Notes: generated by a model from the sequence alone, not told the origin. A stretch of 64,000 bases of DNA from Rhizomys pruinosus (GCA_009823505.1 VZQC01006291.1:1310266-1374265); one strand, 5' to 3'. Positions 45,474-58,315 are shown, numbered from the stretch's first letter. A program made the numbers and translations.

Positions 45474-48234
45474 ATGGTACAGGATCAGGAGCTCCTCCAT
45501 TTGCCTACCTCCACCCTCTCTGCATCACCCTCCCTATTTACTGCTCAAGGTCTTTCTCCGCCATCTTGCCACTGACCACTATTCTTGTCCCCAAATCCTG
45601 CTTGATGACCCACGCAAAGCAATGCTTGTCTCGAGGCCTGGACAAGATGGGTGCTGCTCAAGTAGGTGTGAATGACAACATCTGTAAGCTTTCCAAGGTA
45701 AACAGCTTCTAGGAAGTGTCTTCTGGAAGGAGCCAATGCTTTGGCATGCACATGGCGGGAACAAGGACTGGGAATCACATCAGCCTAGGTTTGTACTTAG
45801 CTGCCCAACTAACTGCATGTAAGATAAAGGCACAACCTCTTTGGGAAGTCATTTATGAGCTACAGAAATTGGATATAATTCCTATATTGGATGTATTTTG
45901 AGTATATTAGAAGAGACAATATATATGAAAACAACTTGGATAGTGTCTGGAACTAAAAAGGAGCTTGTTTCCTCCTGACAGTATCTTGACATGCTGCTAA
46001 GCTCTCCATGTAGTATCTTTAGGGGACCAAATAATAAGGGGTCACTAATCTCTGGGGGGGGATGGATGTCTTAGAAAAGACAAAGATAAACAGTAGTCAC
46101 AGAGAGTGATATTGTTAGGACTTTTTAAAGGAAAGGAAGGTTTCTATGGTTAATTTTCTTGACTGGAGTTTAAGAGGAAATGCAAGGTTTTTATTAATTA
46201 TACTTACCAATTGGTTCTAATTGGCAACTACCCCAAAATGAATAAAACAAGCGGGAGTCAAGAGAGAAAAACGGCAGGCATCCTGTCAAAAAATAAAATC
46301 TTTGAAATTTCCTCAACCCAATGGTTGGACACACATTTTCTTAAAGCAGATGGACCACACAGTTCACATGTTTGTATGTGTGACTGCACCCACGTTGCAC
46401 ATTCAGACCTATCCGAGTCATCACGCAGACTTTCTCAAAACCAAACATAAGCAGCTTTGTTAAGACCAACATCTCCTTTGCTGGAGGAAGCATGCTTATT
46501 CTGTTTTAGGGTAGGTATGAGGAGGTGAAAAAATGGAAAGGAATTCACAGCAAGTTCTTGTAGCAATGCTTTAGCACTTGGAAAATCCATAAGGAATGCT
46601 AGCTGTGGTTGTATCAGTTATAACAGTAATTGTAGCTCTTCAGTTCTTCCAACGAGGACAAGAACCAGATTTATACCTTTCTCTTTAAAAAATCTTAATT
46701 TCTGTGACTTTTGAAAAAGTTCCATTGTCAAATGATGACCTGCATGAACTAAATATCACAGGCCAGCTTATTTGATTATTCTACTTTTAAAAGAAGAATT
46801 GAAAGAAATACCAATATATAGTCAGGGATGAACATCATTAGCTACTGATTGATTCCTATTCTGCTCTTTTCTTTTTCTCTCCTTGGCCAGTGAATGGTGG
46901 TGTGGTGGTGGTGGTATGTGTGTATGTATTTAAAAAATCAACACACTTATTTTGGCATATTAGATTTCCTACTAATCTGGCTTTTTTGTCTCCTAGTTGG
47001 GCTATACATTCAATGATAGTATCATGTCTTTGGAGTTGCTTAGTTACTAAATAAATAGCTTTGGCTAGATTGTTCAGTCAGTATACAATTTCCAAAACAA
47101 GGCCTAATGGAGCCACTCTGCCTTTGCCTTCCTCCCTTGAACAGCATTTAGGGAAAACAGATTGAGCTAGATTTCCAGAGATGCCTCAGCTTGTGGCAGT
47201 TGGGAGCAGTGCAGGGCAGGGGATAATACTGTGTGGTGAGAGGTATGGTGCCTACTTTTCGTGGGTCATCACTGGGCCATTCCTTAGTGTCCATGACCTG
47301 ACAAAACTGCCTTCTCAGAACAGTGAGCTCTTTGGAGAACCACAAAGAAGTGTCCCAGGGAACACAGGATGTAGGGTTTGTCCTTTTTAATTCTCCACAG
47401 TTCATAAAATAACAAACCAAAAGTAGCGACTGTACATTTCCCAGAAAGTTCCTAATTAGCATTTCTCTGAGAACACGATTTCAGTTTACAAGAACATATT
47501 CCGCAGGCCATTCCACAATTGTGTATGGCAATTAGACCACTTGCTAAATATTACAAGCAAAGCTTCAAATAGATTGCAACCATACAACCCTCTGAGAATT
47601 TATTAGCATTTGTAGATAGAATGGTGCAAAAAAATTAAAAAATGGCATTGCTAAATGTCTCCTGAAGAGTGAATCACATGCTGATATTTTCAGTTATGCC
47701 CAAGTTATAGAGAATCTTAATGAAAAAACAGTTTAAATAACACTGTACTGAAGACCAGTGGTTCGTATGGTTGAAAACAGAAGAGTCTAGACAAAATGAT
47801 GCATTGACTATGTCCCTGGATGTCTTGATACTTTCTTAACCGTCCCCAGGGCACAATAGAGATGTTGGTTGAGAAGCTGAGGAATAAAAGGCTAGAGTTT
47901 CCACTGAAACCATGCTGATACTGTAAGTGCCTTGCCGGTCTATGTTGCTGAGGTGCGTGGAAATAGATTTGTCTCTGAATTCTTAGGATGTTGTGCCAAA
48001 TGGAGAAACATCTTCAAACGGATGTGATGCTAAGCAAAGAACACCAAACTGGGAAGTTATTGCTCAGGTTCAGGTAAAAGCTCTGCTAAGTTAGTTTACT
48101 ATATAAATTCATGTAGAACTCTTGACTTTTTTCAAAGTTGCATTTCTAATTAGAAAATGAAAGCAATTAGCTAGATGATGTCTAAGTATTTGTATCTATG
48201 TGTTTGTGCACACACACACTGTACTATATTTATT
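45474..48234. other. SINE-free intron 5' of MIR204
   Basis: No young repeat recognised for about 2.8 kb upstream of the hairpin. This is where an intronic enhancer or promoter for miR-204 would be sought, but none can be shown from motifs alone. Confidence 0.5.
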
Positions 48235-48480
48235 ATTTAAAAAATTTTTTTAAATAGAATTTTTGTGTATTTCACACAGGACATTTCTGTCAGTCGTGAT
48301 CACCTTTACACCCCCTTCCCCAATGTCACCCTGCCACAGCTCCCTCCCCTCACTGGAATTCATATACTCTGTCATTTGTGTTCAGGCCCATTAGGTCAAG
48401 TTAGTATCCCTGGCTGTTCCTCAGTGCAAGTTCATCCACTCAGGTCTAGTCAGCCTATCCAGAGTCCCTTGCTTTAAGAA
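48235..48480 (+). repeat. possible rodent L1 3' UTR relic
   Basis: After an A/T-rich start, C-rich text (TTTACACCCCCTTCCCCAAT, CCACAGCTCCCTCCCCTCAC) resembles rodent L1 3' UTR style. Family not certain. Confidence 0.35.
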
Positions 48481-48900
48481 GATCAGCTTCTCCTCACCTG
48501 ACAGCAATCAGCTGCCAATATTTCTTCAGCTAAGATTGGAGTCTGCTGCCCATTTCCTACTCTGATTCTACAGGCTACCTTACTATCTCCCTAAGCCTTC
48601 CTAAGTTAATGAAAGAGAAAAAAATGAAACACTTGTTTTTCCTTACCAGTCTGATGATGATATTTTCTAAAAAAAAAAAAAAAAAAGACTTGAATTCACG
48701 TTCTGACTCATGAAATTTTTCCTGTGCCATCAGAAGATTAAAAAAATTAACAAAAGCAGAACAGCTTGGACTCCATGCAGTGCAGTAGATTTCTGGCTGT
48801 TCAAAGATTTCACCTGGGTGCCCCACTCTCCCTGTCAAATCTTGCTCCCATGCATTTTCTACTCAGAAATATTTTTGTCTGAATTTCTACTGTGCTTTTT

Positions 48901-49124
48901 TTAAAATTTTTTAATTTATTATTGTATGTGTATGAATGTACTGTCTGCATGTAGGTTTGTGCACCCGTGTCGTGCAATGCCTCGGAGGTCAGAAGAGGGT
49001 GTAGGATTCCCCTGGAACTGGAGTCAAAGACGGTTCTCAGCCGCCATGTGGGTGCTGGGGATCGAACCCCGGCCCTCTGCAAGAGCAGTCGGCGCTCTTA
49101 ACCGCTAGGCCACCTCTCCAGCCC
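48901..49124 (-). repeat. young B3-type SINE, single-unit form
   Basis: CpG-rich minus-strand copy. A perfect 15-bp TSD, TCTACTGTGCTTTTT, at 48886-48900 and 49125-49139. Confidence 0.96.
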
Positions 49125-49254
49125 TCTACTGTGCTTTTTATCACAAAGGCCACGGAACACTCGTGGCTCTTTGGTGCAGCCATTGCACACATAGGCTGTA
49201 AAGCAGAGTGGGACAGATGCAGGCCCCTACAGGCTTCCTGGATCTGCCCTTTAG

Positions 49255-49400
49255 TAGCAGTCTGACCTGTGGCCTATTCCTGGGGTTCTTTGTGCTTCCA
49301 TTTGCTGACTGATAGAACAGCCGCCACTTGAGGCTTGTTGAAGGGTTAAATCAGCTATTCTTTGCAAATTGTTTAGAATAGCACTCAAGGCACTGTTCTC
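49255..49400 (+). repeat. MIR
   Basis: GCAGTCTGACCTGTGGCCTA, TTCTTTGTGCTTCCATTTGC, GAAGGGTTAAATCAGC and TTTAGAATAGCACTCAAGGC follow the MIR order. Diverged. Confidence 0.6.
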
Positions 49401-50754
49401 TAACACGAGGTTTTGTTAACTTCTTTGTAAGATTAAGTTCTTTAAGCACACAGCCATTCCTGATTTACCTTGCAGACTCTGCAGCTCTTTATTTACTGTA
49501 GACACACAGGCAAATGTTTGTAAAGAAAAAAGTCCCAAAGAAATATTGTCAAGGGAAAATGTAACAGAGAGAGCAATCATTATTTTGAATGAAAGATATT
49601 TTAAATAAGAGGTTTTTGCCACATTCTGAAAAGCTGAGGAAGTTTAATATGTATTTTGTCTGCACAGAAAGCCTTTTAATTTATGGTCAGTTAAAGAGCA
49701 TGTTGGAAATAGTTTTTCAGCATGGACAGTACTCAACAGAAAACAGCTGTCCAATGAGCTAGCCCTTAATGGGGAGAAAGGAGACTGAACTTTGGGGTAC
49801 CCAGGGGAGTAGTGAAGAGGAAATGAATGGTTGTAAGGTCTGCTAGACTGTCCTCATGATAGGACAGAGATCTAAGGCATTTTTGGTTTTCCCATTACAA
49901 TTATAAGATATCTAGTTATGGTTTAGTACTGGAAATAAGTTTAGATGGTTTGAAATTCCCCAACTCCAAAGAGGGGGCATGTTTTAGGTTCTGATTTTAA
50001 CCATTATTGAATCTAAGCACAAAATCTGTTACATTGGCTTCACAATTTTTATGTTATTTATATGTGATTCTGAATGTAGCTTTTTTATGTGTCTTCAACC
50101 AGCTTTCATGTCTTGGGTTTCCTCACTTGATTCCTTTGTTTGGTCTTAGGAGGGAAGAAGCCAAAGACTGTGTGGACCAGGGAACATGTCTATTGGATAC
50201 AGTGAGGTGGGTTCCTGGAATGATGGGAGTTACCTCAGAGCTGGGGCTGGCGAACCAGGTAATGTGGGCTAAAGGAACAAAATTTGGAGGGATAATTAAA
50301 AATTTAATGTATAACATATAACATGAGAACTACAGTAGATAACAGTATGCTATAGTCAGGCTTGTTGTTAACTGAGTAGGTTGTGGCTACTTGTCATGGG
50401 AAGGAGATGGGGACTATGTGAGATGATGGACATAGTGGCCCATATGGGCCATTTTACTATAGACATGTCTTCTAATTCTGCTTTGTATAGCTTAAATATA
50501 CATGAGACATTTAAAAAAATGACACACATTCATGCAGGGAAGAAAGTTACCAAACTACTTTGCTTTAGGGGTAGGCTGATTACTTCCAAAAGCAACTCTG
50601 TGATTAACGCAGTATCAACATTGTGAAGCCTTATAGATATAAGGTACACAGAGCCACTTCCTGCCTTTCTTCTACTCAAGTCTCACTGTAAATAGTATTT
50701 ATTAACTAGTATACTTTTGTGTATTTTATAAGCATATAACATAAAATATAAAAA
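49401..50754. other. unique intron
   Basis: No recognised repeat or exon. The 104-codon plus-strand frame at 50007-50321 has no known domain. Confidence 0.45.
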
Positions 50755-50760
50755 AATATG

Positions 50761-51146
50761 GAGATATCCCAAGACCAGCTGAAGCAAGCACAGGTAGGTA
50801 GGTAGGAGCTGGGTGCTTCAGCAAGGCTGATTGTTGATTGACTTAATCAGTTAATCCATTAATCCTGTTGTCTTTGGCTCAATTGGCTTTTGTGGCTGTG
50901 GGGGTGGAGTTATCTTCCCAGCTGGTATAAAAGGTAGGGGTGTGTGAGTCTTGAGATCTGAGATCTCCTGAGACCAGCTGAAGCGCAGGTGTCCTGCCCC
51001 CCTCCCACCTGGCCAACTGGGATTACGAAGGCATCTGAAGGAGGCAAGCAAAGCAAGCCTTCAGCACAGTGAAGAGGCATTTAGGACTCACATTGGAATA
51101 CAGGCAAGGAGAAGCCCATATTCCAGGAACACAAAGAAGAGACAAC
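50761..51146 (+). promoter_or_regulatory. L1 5' UTR with repeated motif ~199 bp apart and a TATA-like box
   Basis: AGACCAGCTGAAG occurs at 50772-50784 and again at 50971-50983, with GAGATATCCC/GAGATCTCCT before each. That is a 199-bp spacing, like the ~200-bp monomers of mouse and rat L1 promoters. TATAAAAG lies at 50926-50933 between them. Promoter activity is inferred. Confidence 0.5.
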
Positions 51147-51470
51147 ATGGGAAAGGGGCAGGATAATCCCCCACCAAGCTCTACCAACCCTATGGAAGAT
51201 TCCTACAGTGGGATCCCCCTGGGGATGGCCCAGGACACAGATATCAGAAACACAATTGTGAACATACTTAAAGAACTACAAGATTATAAAGAGCAAATCA
51301 AAGAACTAAGAAAAGAGAATGAAGAACTCAAGAAGGACATAGAGAGAGAGAATGACAAACTCTGGAAGGAAGTAGAAACACTGAAAAGATCCCATGCTGA
51401 AAAAGATAAGGAAACCAACCAGCAAAGCAAAGAGCTACAGGAAGAGATTGAGAAGCTCCAAAAGAAGTAG
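51147..51470 (+). pseudogene. L1 ORF1 N-terminal fragment
   Basis: From ATG 51147 (MGKGQDNPPPSS) the frame runs 107 codons with a heptad-like, Glu/Lys-rich stretch (ELRKENEELKKDIERENDKL). This is the coiled coil that trimerises the L1 RNA-binding protein. The stop at 51468 looks like a single A lost in an A run: the next frame continues EVEILKKSEEEMKK. Confidence 0.85.
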
Positions 51471-51506
51471 AAATACTAAAGAAATCAGAAGAGGAAATGA
51501 AAAAGT

Positions 51507-51597
51507 TTTCTGTCTTCTCCCCCCCCCCTCCCCTCTCCCCTTTTTTTTTTTTTTTCTTTCCTTCCTCTCTTCCCCCTTCCTCTTTCTTTTTTTTTTT
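51507..51597. repeat. pyrimidine tract interrupting ORF1
   Basis: C10, T15 and mixed C/T runs for about 90 bp inside the ORF1 coiled-coil region. L1 ORF1 elsewhere has no such block. Confidence 0.9.
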
Positions 51598-53394
51598 AAA
51601 AAAAGGATTAAATGAAAAAGGAAATCAGTCACTCATCCAATCAAGAAGAAAGGAATGCAAAAAGCCTCAGAAGAGAATGAGGAGCAGAACAAAGGAATAT
51701 CAGACCTGGATATAACACAGAAAACCTAAAAACCTCAAGAAAAGCTTATGAAAAATTTAAAAGTTACAACCAAAAAGTGGAACACCAGGACTGTGGGACA
51801 GCTATGCAAGATCATAAACTCCACATCATGGATAGCAGGAAGGAGAATGCCTAAGAGAATGTATGATCCGATACTTCAGACAGAATCGAATAAGTCGATG
51901 AAAATCTCCCCCAAAACTAAAAAAAGACCAAAAACATACAAATACAGAAGCACATAGAACTCCACAGAGTAAGATCAGTAAAGAAAGTTCTCCACGCCAA
52001 TCATAGTTAAAATGCTAGAAACTCTAAAACAAAGACGAAAATCTCAAAGCCACAGAGAAAAACAACTGTGACATAAGGGGACACTATCAGACTTACACCA
52101 CGACTTCTCAATGCAAAATATGAAAGCAAGAAAGATTAACTAGCCAAAGCATTCCTCAGTGTTAAAGGACAATAGATCCAACCCGGGTTACTATACCAGC
52201 AAAAAATGTCGTTCTCATAATTGAAGGAGAGAAACAAAACCTCCATGACATAAACAGTTGAAAAAAATACATAGTCCGGAAAACCATGACCCTTCAAGAA
52301 AACTTGAAAGCAATCTCAAGGGACAGAAGAAAGGGGCCCCATCCCCAGGCACCTAGAAAGAGAAATCAATAAAGCATAACCGCAGAAGTCGAAACCTAAA
52401 CCTCAAACCAATATGGATCAATAAGGCAAAAGGAAAGCACTGGAAAAACAAATATGAATAACCTTAAATATAATGGAACTAAATTCCCCAATAAAAGCGA
52501 CATAACTGGGGCGGTTGGATTAGGAAACAATACCTAATTGTCAAAACAAGAAGAAAAACACATCTTACCTTAAGGACAGGCACACCTTAAAGGACAGGAT
52601 GGAAACAAAAATATTCCAAGAAAGCAATGTACCAAACAGAAAGCAGTGGTGGCTATTTTCTATATCAGGACAACATAGACTTTCACAGTAAAAGAAATCA
52701 GAAGAGTCAAGGAAGGCCATCTATTCATTTTTATCAAAAGGAACAATTCACAGAGGATTTCCCATTATGAATATATATGCACCAAACTTGGTGCACCAAA
52801 CTTTATAAAGACAACTTCTCCAGTCTGAACCACAAGTCACACACAACCCAAGTTCACCTATAGTAAGGGAACTTCCAATACCCCACTAATACCTTTGGAT
52901 AGGTCAACAGGCAACGAATCAAAGACATCTTGAACTGAACATATGATACACCAAAATGGACCTCCATAGACCTTCACCACCGATACCGAGACTAACTACT
53001 TTCTACTCAGCACCCCATGGAACATTCCTCCAAAAACTGACCACATACTGGGACACAGAGCAGAAACCTCCACACATAAAGATATTGAAATAATTTCATT
53101 GATTATTAGCCATCAGGCAATAATAAAGCTCATTATCAACATCAGGCATAAGCCCTACTGCTATCAAGCGCACATGGCAGACTAAACAACACCCACATCT
53201 AATAATGAATGGTCAAGGAAGAGATAAAGAAAGATAAACAAGCATTCCTGGACTGATGACATGACAATACATCACAAACAATACCTATGGGATACTTAAA
53301 AGCATTCTAAGAGGGAAGTTTATAGCCATGGGTGCCTACAAGAAAAAAAAAAGAAAAAAACAAATAAGAAACACTACAGCTAAAAACATATGAC

Positions 53395-53562
53395 GCCGCG
53401 GGCAGGTGCACACACCTTTATCCTAGCACTTCGGGAGGCAGAGGAGGCAGATATTTGTGACGTTCTAGGCCACGCTGGTCTACAGAGTAGGTTCCAGGAC
53501 AGCTAGGCTACAGGAGGACCCTGTCTCAAAAAGACCAAAAAAAAAAAAACAAAAAAAAAAAG
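53395..53562 (+). repeat. B1 SINE inside the L1
   Basis: Plus-strand B1 (GGCAGGTGCACACACCTTTA ... CTGTCTCAAAAAGACC) with an A-rich tail. It carries several single-base indels although its CpGs suggest a young copy. Confidence 0.9.
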
Positions 53563-53618
53563 CACTTAGAGGTCCAACAACAGTGAACCCTAATGCAAAG
53601 ACGATAACAAAAGAATCA

Positions 53619-53625
<7 letters not shown>

Positions 53626-53669
<44 letters not shown>
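53626..53669. repeat. A44 homopolymer
   Basis: Forty-four consecutive A inside the L1 ORF2 region, where a simple coding sequence is expected. Confidence 0.95.
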
Positions 53670-53670
<1 letters not shown>

Positions 53671-56600
53671 AAAAAATCAATGACCAAAATATTAAAGAAT
53701 AAACAAAAAGAGAGATAAACAAGAAAAGACCTCTAGCCCAGTTAAAAAGAAAGAAGGAACAACTCCAAATCCATACAATCCATGATGAAAAAGGGAAATA
53801 TCACAAACAGACAAGGAAAGATCCAGAAAATCAGATGGAATACTTCAAAATCTATACAACTTACCAAGGTTTTGAAAAACCTAAGAGAAAGGATGAATAG
53901 TCTGAAATTCTGGGAATCACCAAAGCTCAACCAAGAAAAGAGATCAACATGCTAAACAGACCCATAGTAATGAAGAAATGGAAGCTTTATAATAAAACTC
54001 CCCCCAACTAAAAAAGGCCGGGCCCAGATGGTTTCATAGAAGAATTCTATTAAAATATTTCAAAAAGACTTACAACCATTACTACTTTAAAGTTGTTTTT
54101 TAGCTGCCTAAAAACAGAGGGCGGAGTTCTCCCAGTTTCCTTTTATGAAGCCAGCACACTCTATTACCAAAACCAGGCAAGATTTTAACCAAAAAGTGGC
54201 GAACTTGACCCATCTCCCTAATGAACACGATGCCAAAATTCTAAACAGGGTGTTTACTGGCAAATCACATATGACCCACATCAAGCAGATTATCCATCAT
54301 GACCAAGTGGAGTCCTACCGCAGATGCAGGGATGGTTTCAACATATGAACATCAATAAACATCATCAAGCACCTAAATGGAATTAAAGCACAAACACCAC
54401 CACCCTATCTCATTGATGCCTGAAAAAGGCACTTGACAAAAAATCCAGCATCCCTTTCTCATGCTTAATAGTCCTAGAAGGGGGAATTGGATTAGAGGGA
54501 TCATTCCTCAAGACTCAAAGCCATCTACAGGAAAACCCACACCGCCAATATCATCCTAAGGACAATGACAGGCACACCATTCCCTTTAAAGGTAGGAACC
54601 TCGGCAAGGCTGCCCCCTGTCATAACTCTTCTTCAATATAGTGCTGAAAACCTGCAGAACAATAAGGCAAGAAAAGGAATTAAAAGATACTAAATTGGAA
54701 AAGCAGGAAGTCGAATGCTATCCTATTTTGCTGATGATATGATTGTTTTGCTTAAGGATGCTATAAATCCACACCAACCGCTCCTAGAAACAATTACTCA
54801 CAGCTTCACTCAAAGTGGCAGGATACAAAATTACTTGAAAAATCAATGCCTTTCTTTACACCACCAACAAGCACCTGGAGAAAGAATCCGAAGGGACCTT
54901 CTCAACTGCATATAGCCTCAAAAAACAATAAAATGACTAGAACAAACACCAACCAAAGGACAACCAAGATCTCTCCAAACAAAACATTTTAAACCTTTAA
55001 AAGAGAATTGAAGAAGACATCAGAAGATGGAAAAAAAACTCCGTCTGCTCTGGATTGGGAAAAATTAACATTGTAAAACTGTCTCATTTACCAAACTCCT
55101 GTATAAGATTTAATAAAACCCATAGAAAATAACCCAAGATTTATGTCAAACAGGCTTGGGAAAAAAGTCCTTAAAATTCATTTGGAAAAACCAAAAGACC
55201 CTGATAGCCAAAACAACCCGAGTGAAAAAGAGCTACACAGGGGGGGATCTCTAGAGCAGACTATCAAAACTATAACTTACAGGCATATAGTCATAAAAAC
55301 AGTCCTGGTACTTGGCACAAAAACAGACCTGATGACCTGGGAACAAAACCAAAGATAAAAACCTGGCACATACAATTTCAGCCATTCATAGGTTTGACAG
55401 GGGGCCCCAGAAGAACTTCCACAATGGGAAAAAGGACAAGCACTTCAGGAAGTAGTAGATGGTGTTGGCAAAACTGGATCACACACTTGTAGAAGATGAA
55501 ATAAAACCCACATACCTCACCTGTACAAAAGTCAACTATAGATGGATCAAATGACCTCAACGTGAAACCCCCCCCAAATCTCTGAAAGGATAGAAAACAA
55601 GATTGGCAGCAGACTATAAGCCATAGGCGTAGGAAAGACTTCCTAAATAGACACAGCTGTGCAGAATTAGGTGGAAAATTGACAAATGGGGAATCTATAA
55701 CTCAAAACTTCTGTACATCAAAAGAAACACAAGGAGGTGAAGAGAATCCGAGCAGAGTGGGGGGAACCAACCTTCACCAAGAAAACATCTGACAAAGCAT
55801 TGTGATTTCCAGAATATGTAAACTAACGAAAAAACAAAAGAAACAAAAAAAAAAAACCCAAAAAAATATGGAGAAAGATAAAGAGAGACTTCACAAGTGA
55901 GGATTAGAGATGGCTAGAAGAAACCACTTAAGAAGTTTTCACATCACTAATCTTTTTAAATGGCAAATCAAAACCACTTTACAGTATCATCTTTACTCCA
56001 ATAAGACTGGCTGGGATCAGAAAAGAAAAACAATCGATACCAAGTGCTGGAGAGGTTATGGGGAAGGGGAACACTCATCCACTGCTGTTGGGCAATGTAA
56101 ACTTGTGCACCACTATGGAAAGCCAGTGTGGAGGAACCTGAGGAGACGTTGGAATGGAACGTTGCCAAACCCATCCCACGCCACAGGTACCCGCCTCCAG
56201 AGGACCTCAAAGGGACTCCACCCGCAGCGAGAACAGGCACAGGCCCGATGGTTTAAGCAGCCTCTCTCCCAAGAGGCAAGAGCTGGAAAACCCAAATGCC
56301 CTCAACTGATGAGTGAGTAGAGAGAAATGGTTAACATTCCTACACGCTGGAGTTCTATGCAGCAGTAGAGAAGATGACATCATGAGCTTTTCGAGGAAGA
56401 AAATTGGCTGGAGACTAGAGGACAATCCCATGCTGCGGGAATAGTAACCATCCAAGAAAAAAACAAACGACGAATGGTATCCCTCACTGTGGATGCTATG
56501 CCAATACTCTAGGTTTGTAAGTATTTCTTGTGCACTGCCCCCTTGGCTTTTGTCCAAAGCAAGTTGGGAGGGATGCACCATTGGCAAACAACAAACAATA

Positions 56601-56944
56601 AACAACAACACACATAGACAAGGACTGAATCAAAGAACTGACTGAACACATGAAATTCTGCTCACAAAACAGCAACTTCCACTATGGAGATATTGGAAAG
56701 ACTGAGAAAGAGAGTGAAGCATGGTTGGCAGAATGCATGAGCTCTGTGGTGGTGGGGGGAGGGTGGGAACAATGCATCCTAGATTTGATAAAAAATATAT
56801 GATAAATACATTAAAAAATAAAAAAATTAAAAACATATGGACTACATTTTAGCATATATAATAGGCTTTTAAATTTTTCTATATGAGGTCAAACAGTCAT
56901 ATTTTGTTATTCATAAAATTTTAAAATTTTTATAAAACTGGATG

Positions 56945-57210
56945 TCATCAATTTTTTTAAAATTTTTTTTAACCTTTTAAGTTTTCCGTCCGTGTATGAA
57001 CTGTATTGTGTGGGCATGCAAGAGTCCTGTGCAGCCTGAGTGCCATGCCGCGGAGTCAGAAGAGGGCGTCAGACTCCCCTGGAAATTGGAGTTTCTCTGG
57101 AATTGGAGTTTCATGACGGCTCTCGGCCGCCATGTGGTGCTGGGGAGCGAACCTGGGTCCTCTGCAGAGGGTTCGGCGCTCTTAAACCGCTAGGCCATCG
57201 CTCCAGCCCG
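56945..57210 (-). repeat. B3-type SINE, 17-bp duplication form, indel-rich
   Basis: Minus-strand copy keeping most CpGs of the young subfamily, yet with about ten small indels in roughly 210 bp. No clean TSD. Confidence 0.9.
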
Positions 57211-57707
57211 TGACTGTCTATATAATTTAATGATTAACTAATGCTTAAATTATTTCTGTCTTCTTATTGTAAACAATATTATAGTAAATATAAACAGAAT
57301 AAATTCCTAGTAGTAAAATTATAGACTCAAATTATAAGCGTACTTAAAATTTAATAGGGGTGGAAAAATCATTTGATAAATAAGGTTTCTCACATTTATA
57401 TACATATCAAAATGTGTAAACATATAAATCTACATGCATTTATTGAGGTTAGACATTCTTACCCTTTGCTTTTTGCCCATTTGATAAACCTAAAAAAATC
57501 TTTCATGTTATAAATCGGGTTGAGCATTTTTTGCCGTATGTCTCCTTCTGTTTTACCCATTGACATTATTGAGTTCATTTTCTCATAGGGATTTACACAT
57601 TTTTCTTTTTGACTTTTAAATGCTTTGCATATTATAGAAATTTAGCCTTTTATCATAACTTCGAATGTTTTCTTCATTTGGCTGTCTTTTGACTTCACTA
57701 GTTTTTA

Positions 57708-57952
57708 AAGAAACATTTATTTTATTTTATTTATTTTTATGTGTATGAATTTTGTAGGTTGGCATGTAGGATCTGTGCATCCCGTGTCATGCAATGCCTC
57801 GGAGGTAGAAGAGGGTCTCAGATTCCCCTGGAACTGGATGAATTAAGATGGTTTCAGCCCGCCAGATGTGGGTGCTGGGGATGAACCACGGGTCCTCTGC
57901 AAGAGCAGTTGGTGCTTTTTTGTTTAACCCACTTGGCCATCTCTGCAGCCCC
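57708..57952 (-). repeat. B3-type SINE, indel-rich
   Basis: Minus-strand copy ending CCATCTCTGCAGCCCC, with many small insertions. Flanks TGACTTCACTAGTTTTTA (57690-57707) and TGACTTTATTAATTATTTTA (from 57953) look like a TSD with errors. Confidence 0.87.
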
Positions 57953-58156
57953 TGACTTTATTAATTATTTTAAATGGATTTTAAAGTTTTATTTTCCGAG
58001 AAATCTGACTTGTGTGAATGAAAAAGCCATACTAGTTATAATTCTCATGCTGGTTGAACATTCCTAATCTAAACATTTGATACCCCCAACTTTCCAATAA
58101 CTCTTTCAAAGGGATCTCAGCACTATAGCTGTAAGGACTAATCAAACTGGGTTTCT

Positions 58157-58315
58157 TTTTTTTTTTTTTTTTTTGGCTTTTTGAGACAGGGTCTCCCTGT
58201 AGTCCCAGCTGGCCTAGAACTCGCTATGTAACCCAGGCTGGCCTTGAACTCACAGAGCTCTGCCTTCCCCTGCCTCCCCAATGCTGGGATTAAAGGCATG
58301 TGCCACTATGCCTGA
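58157..58315 (-). repeat. B1 SINE
   Basis: Minus-strand copy, GAGACAGGGTCTCCCTGTAG to GGGATTAAAGGCATGTGCCA, preceded by a long T tract. No excess of indels, unlike the repeats just to its left. Confidence 0.93.

Larger units (their letters stand above)
50761..56830 (+). repeat. near full-length L1 LINE, heavily disrupted
   Basis: 5' UTR at 50761-51146; ORF1 from ATG 51147 with a coiled-coil-rich N-terminus (to 51470); decayed ORF1 RNA-binding and C-terminal parts near 51950-52320; ORF2 endonuclease around 52580-53250; reverse transcriptase around 53960-55100, with FADDMIV at about 54725-54745; ORF2 C-terminus around 55900-56330; 3' UTR to an A-rich tail near 56830. Both ORFs are broken many times by small indels and stops. 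A B1 is inserted at 53395-53562. The element is not competent as assembled. Confidence 0.93.

Noticed and set aside
45455..45712. 85-aa plus-strand frame starting within the MIR204 flank
   Set aside because: It is antisense to the microRNA precursor and has no domain. The hairpin explains the conservation there.
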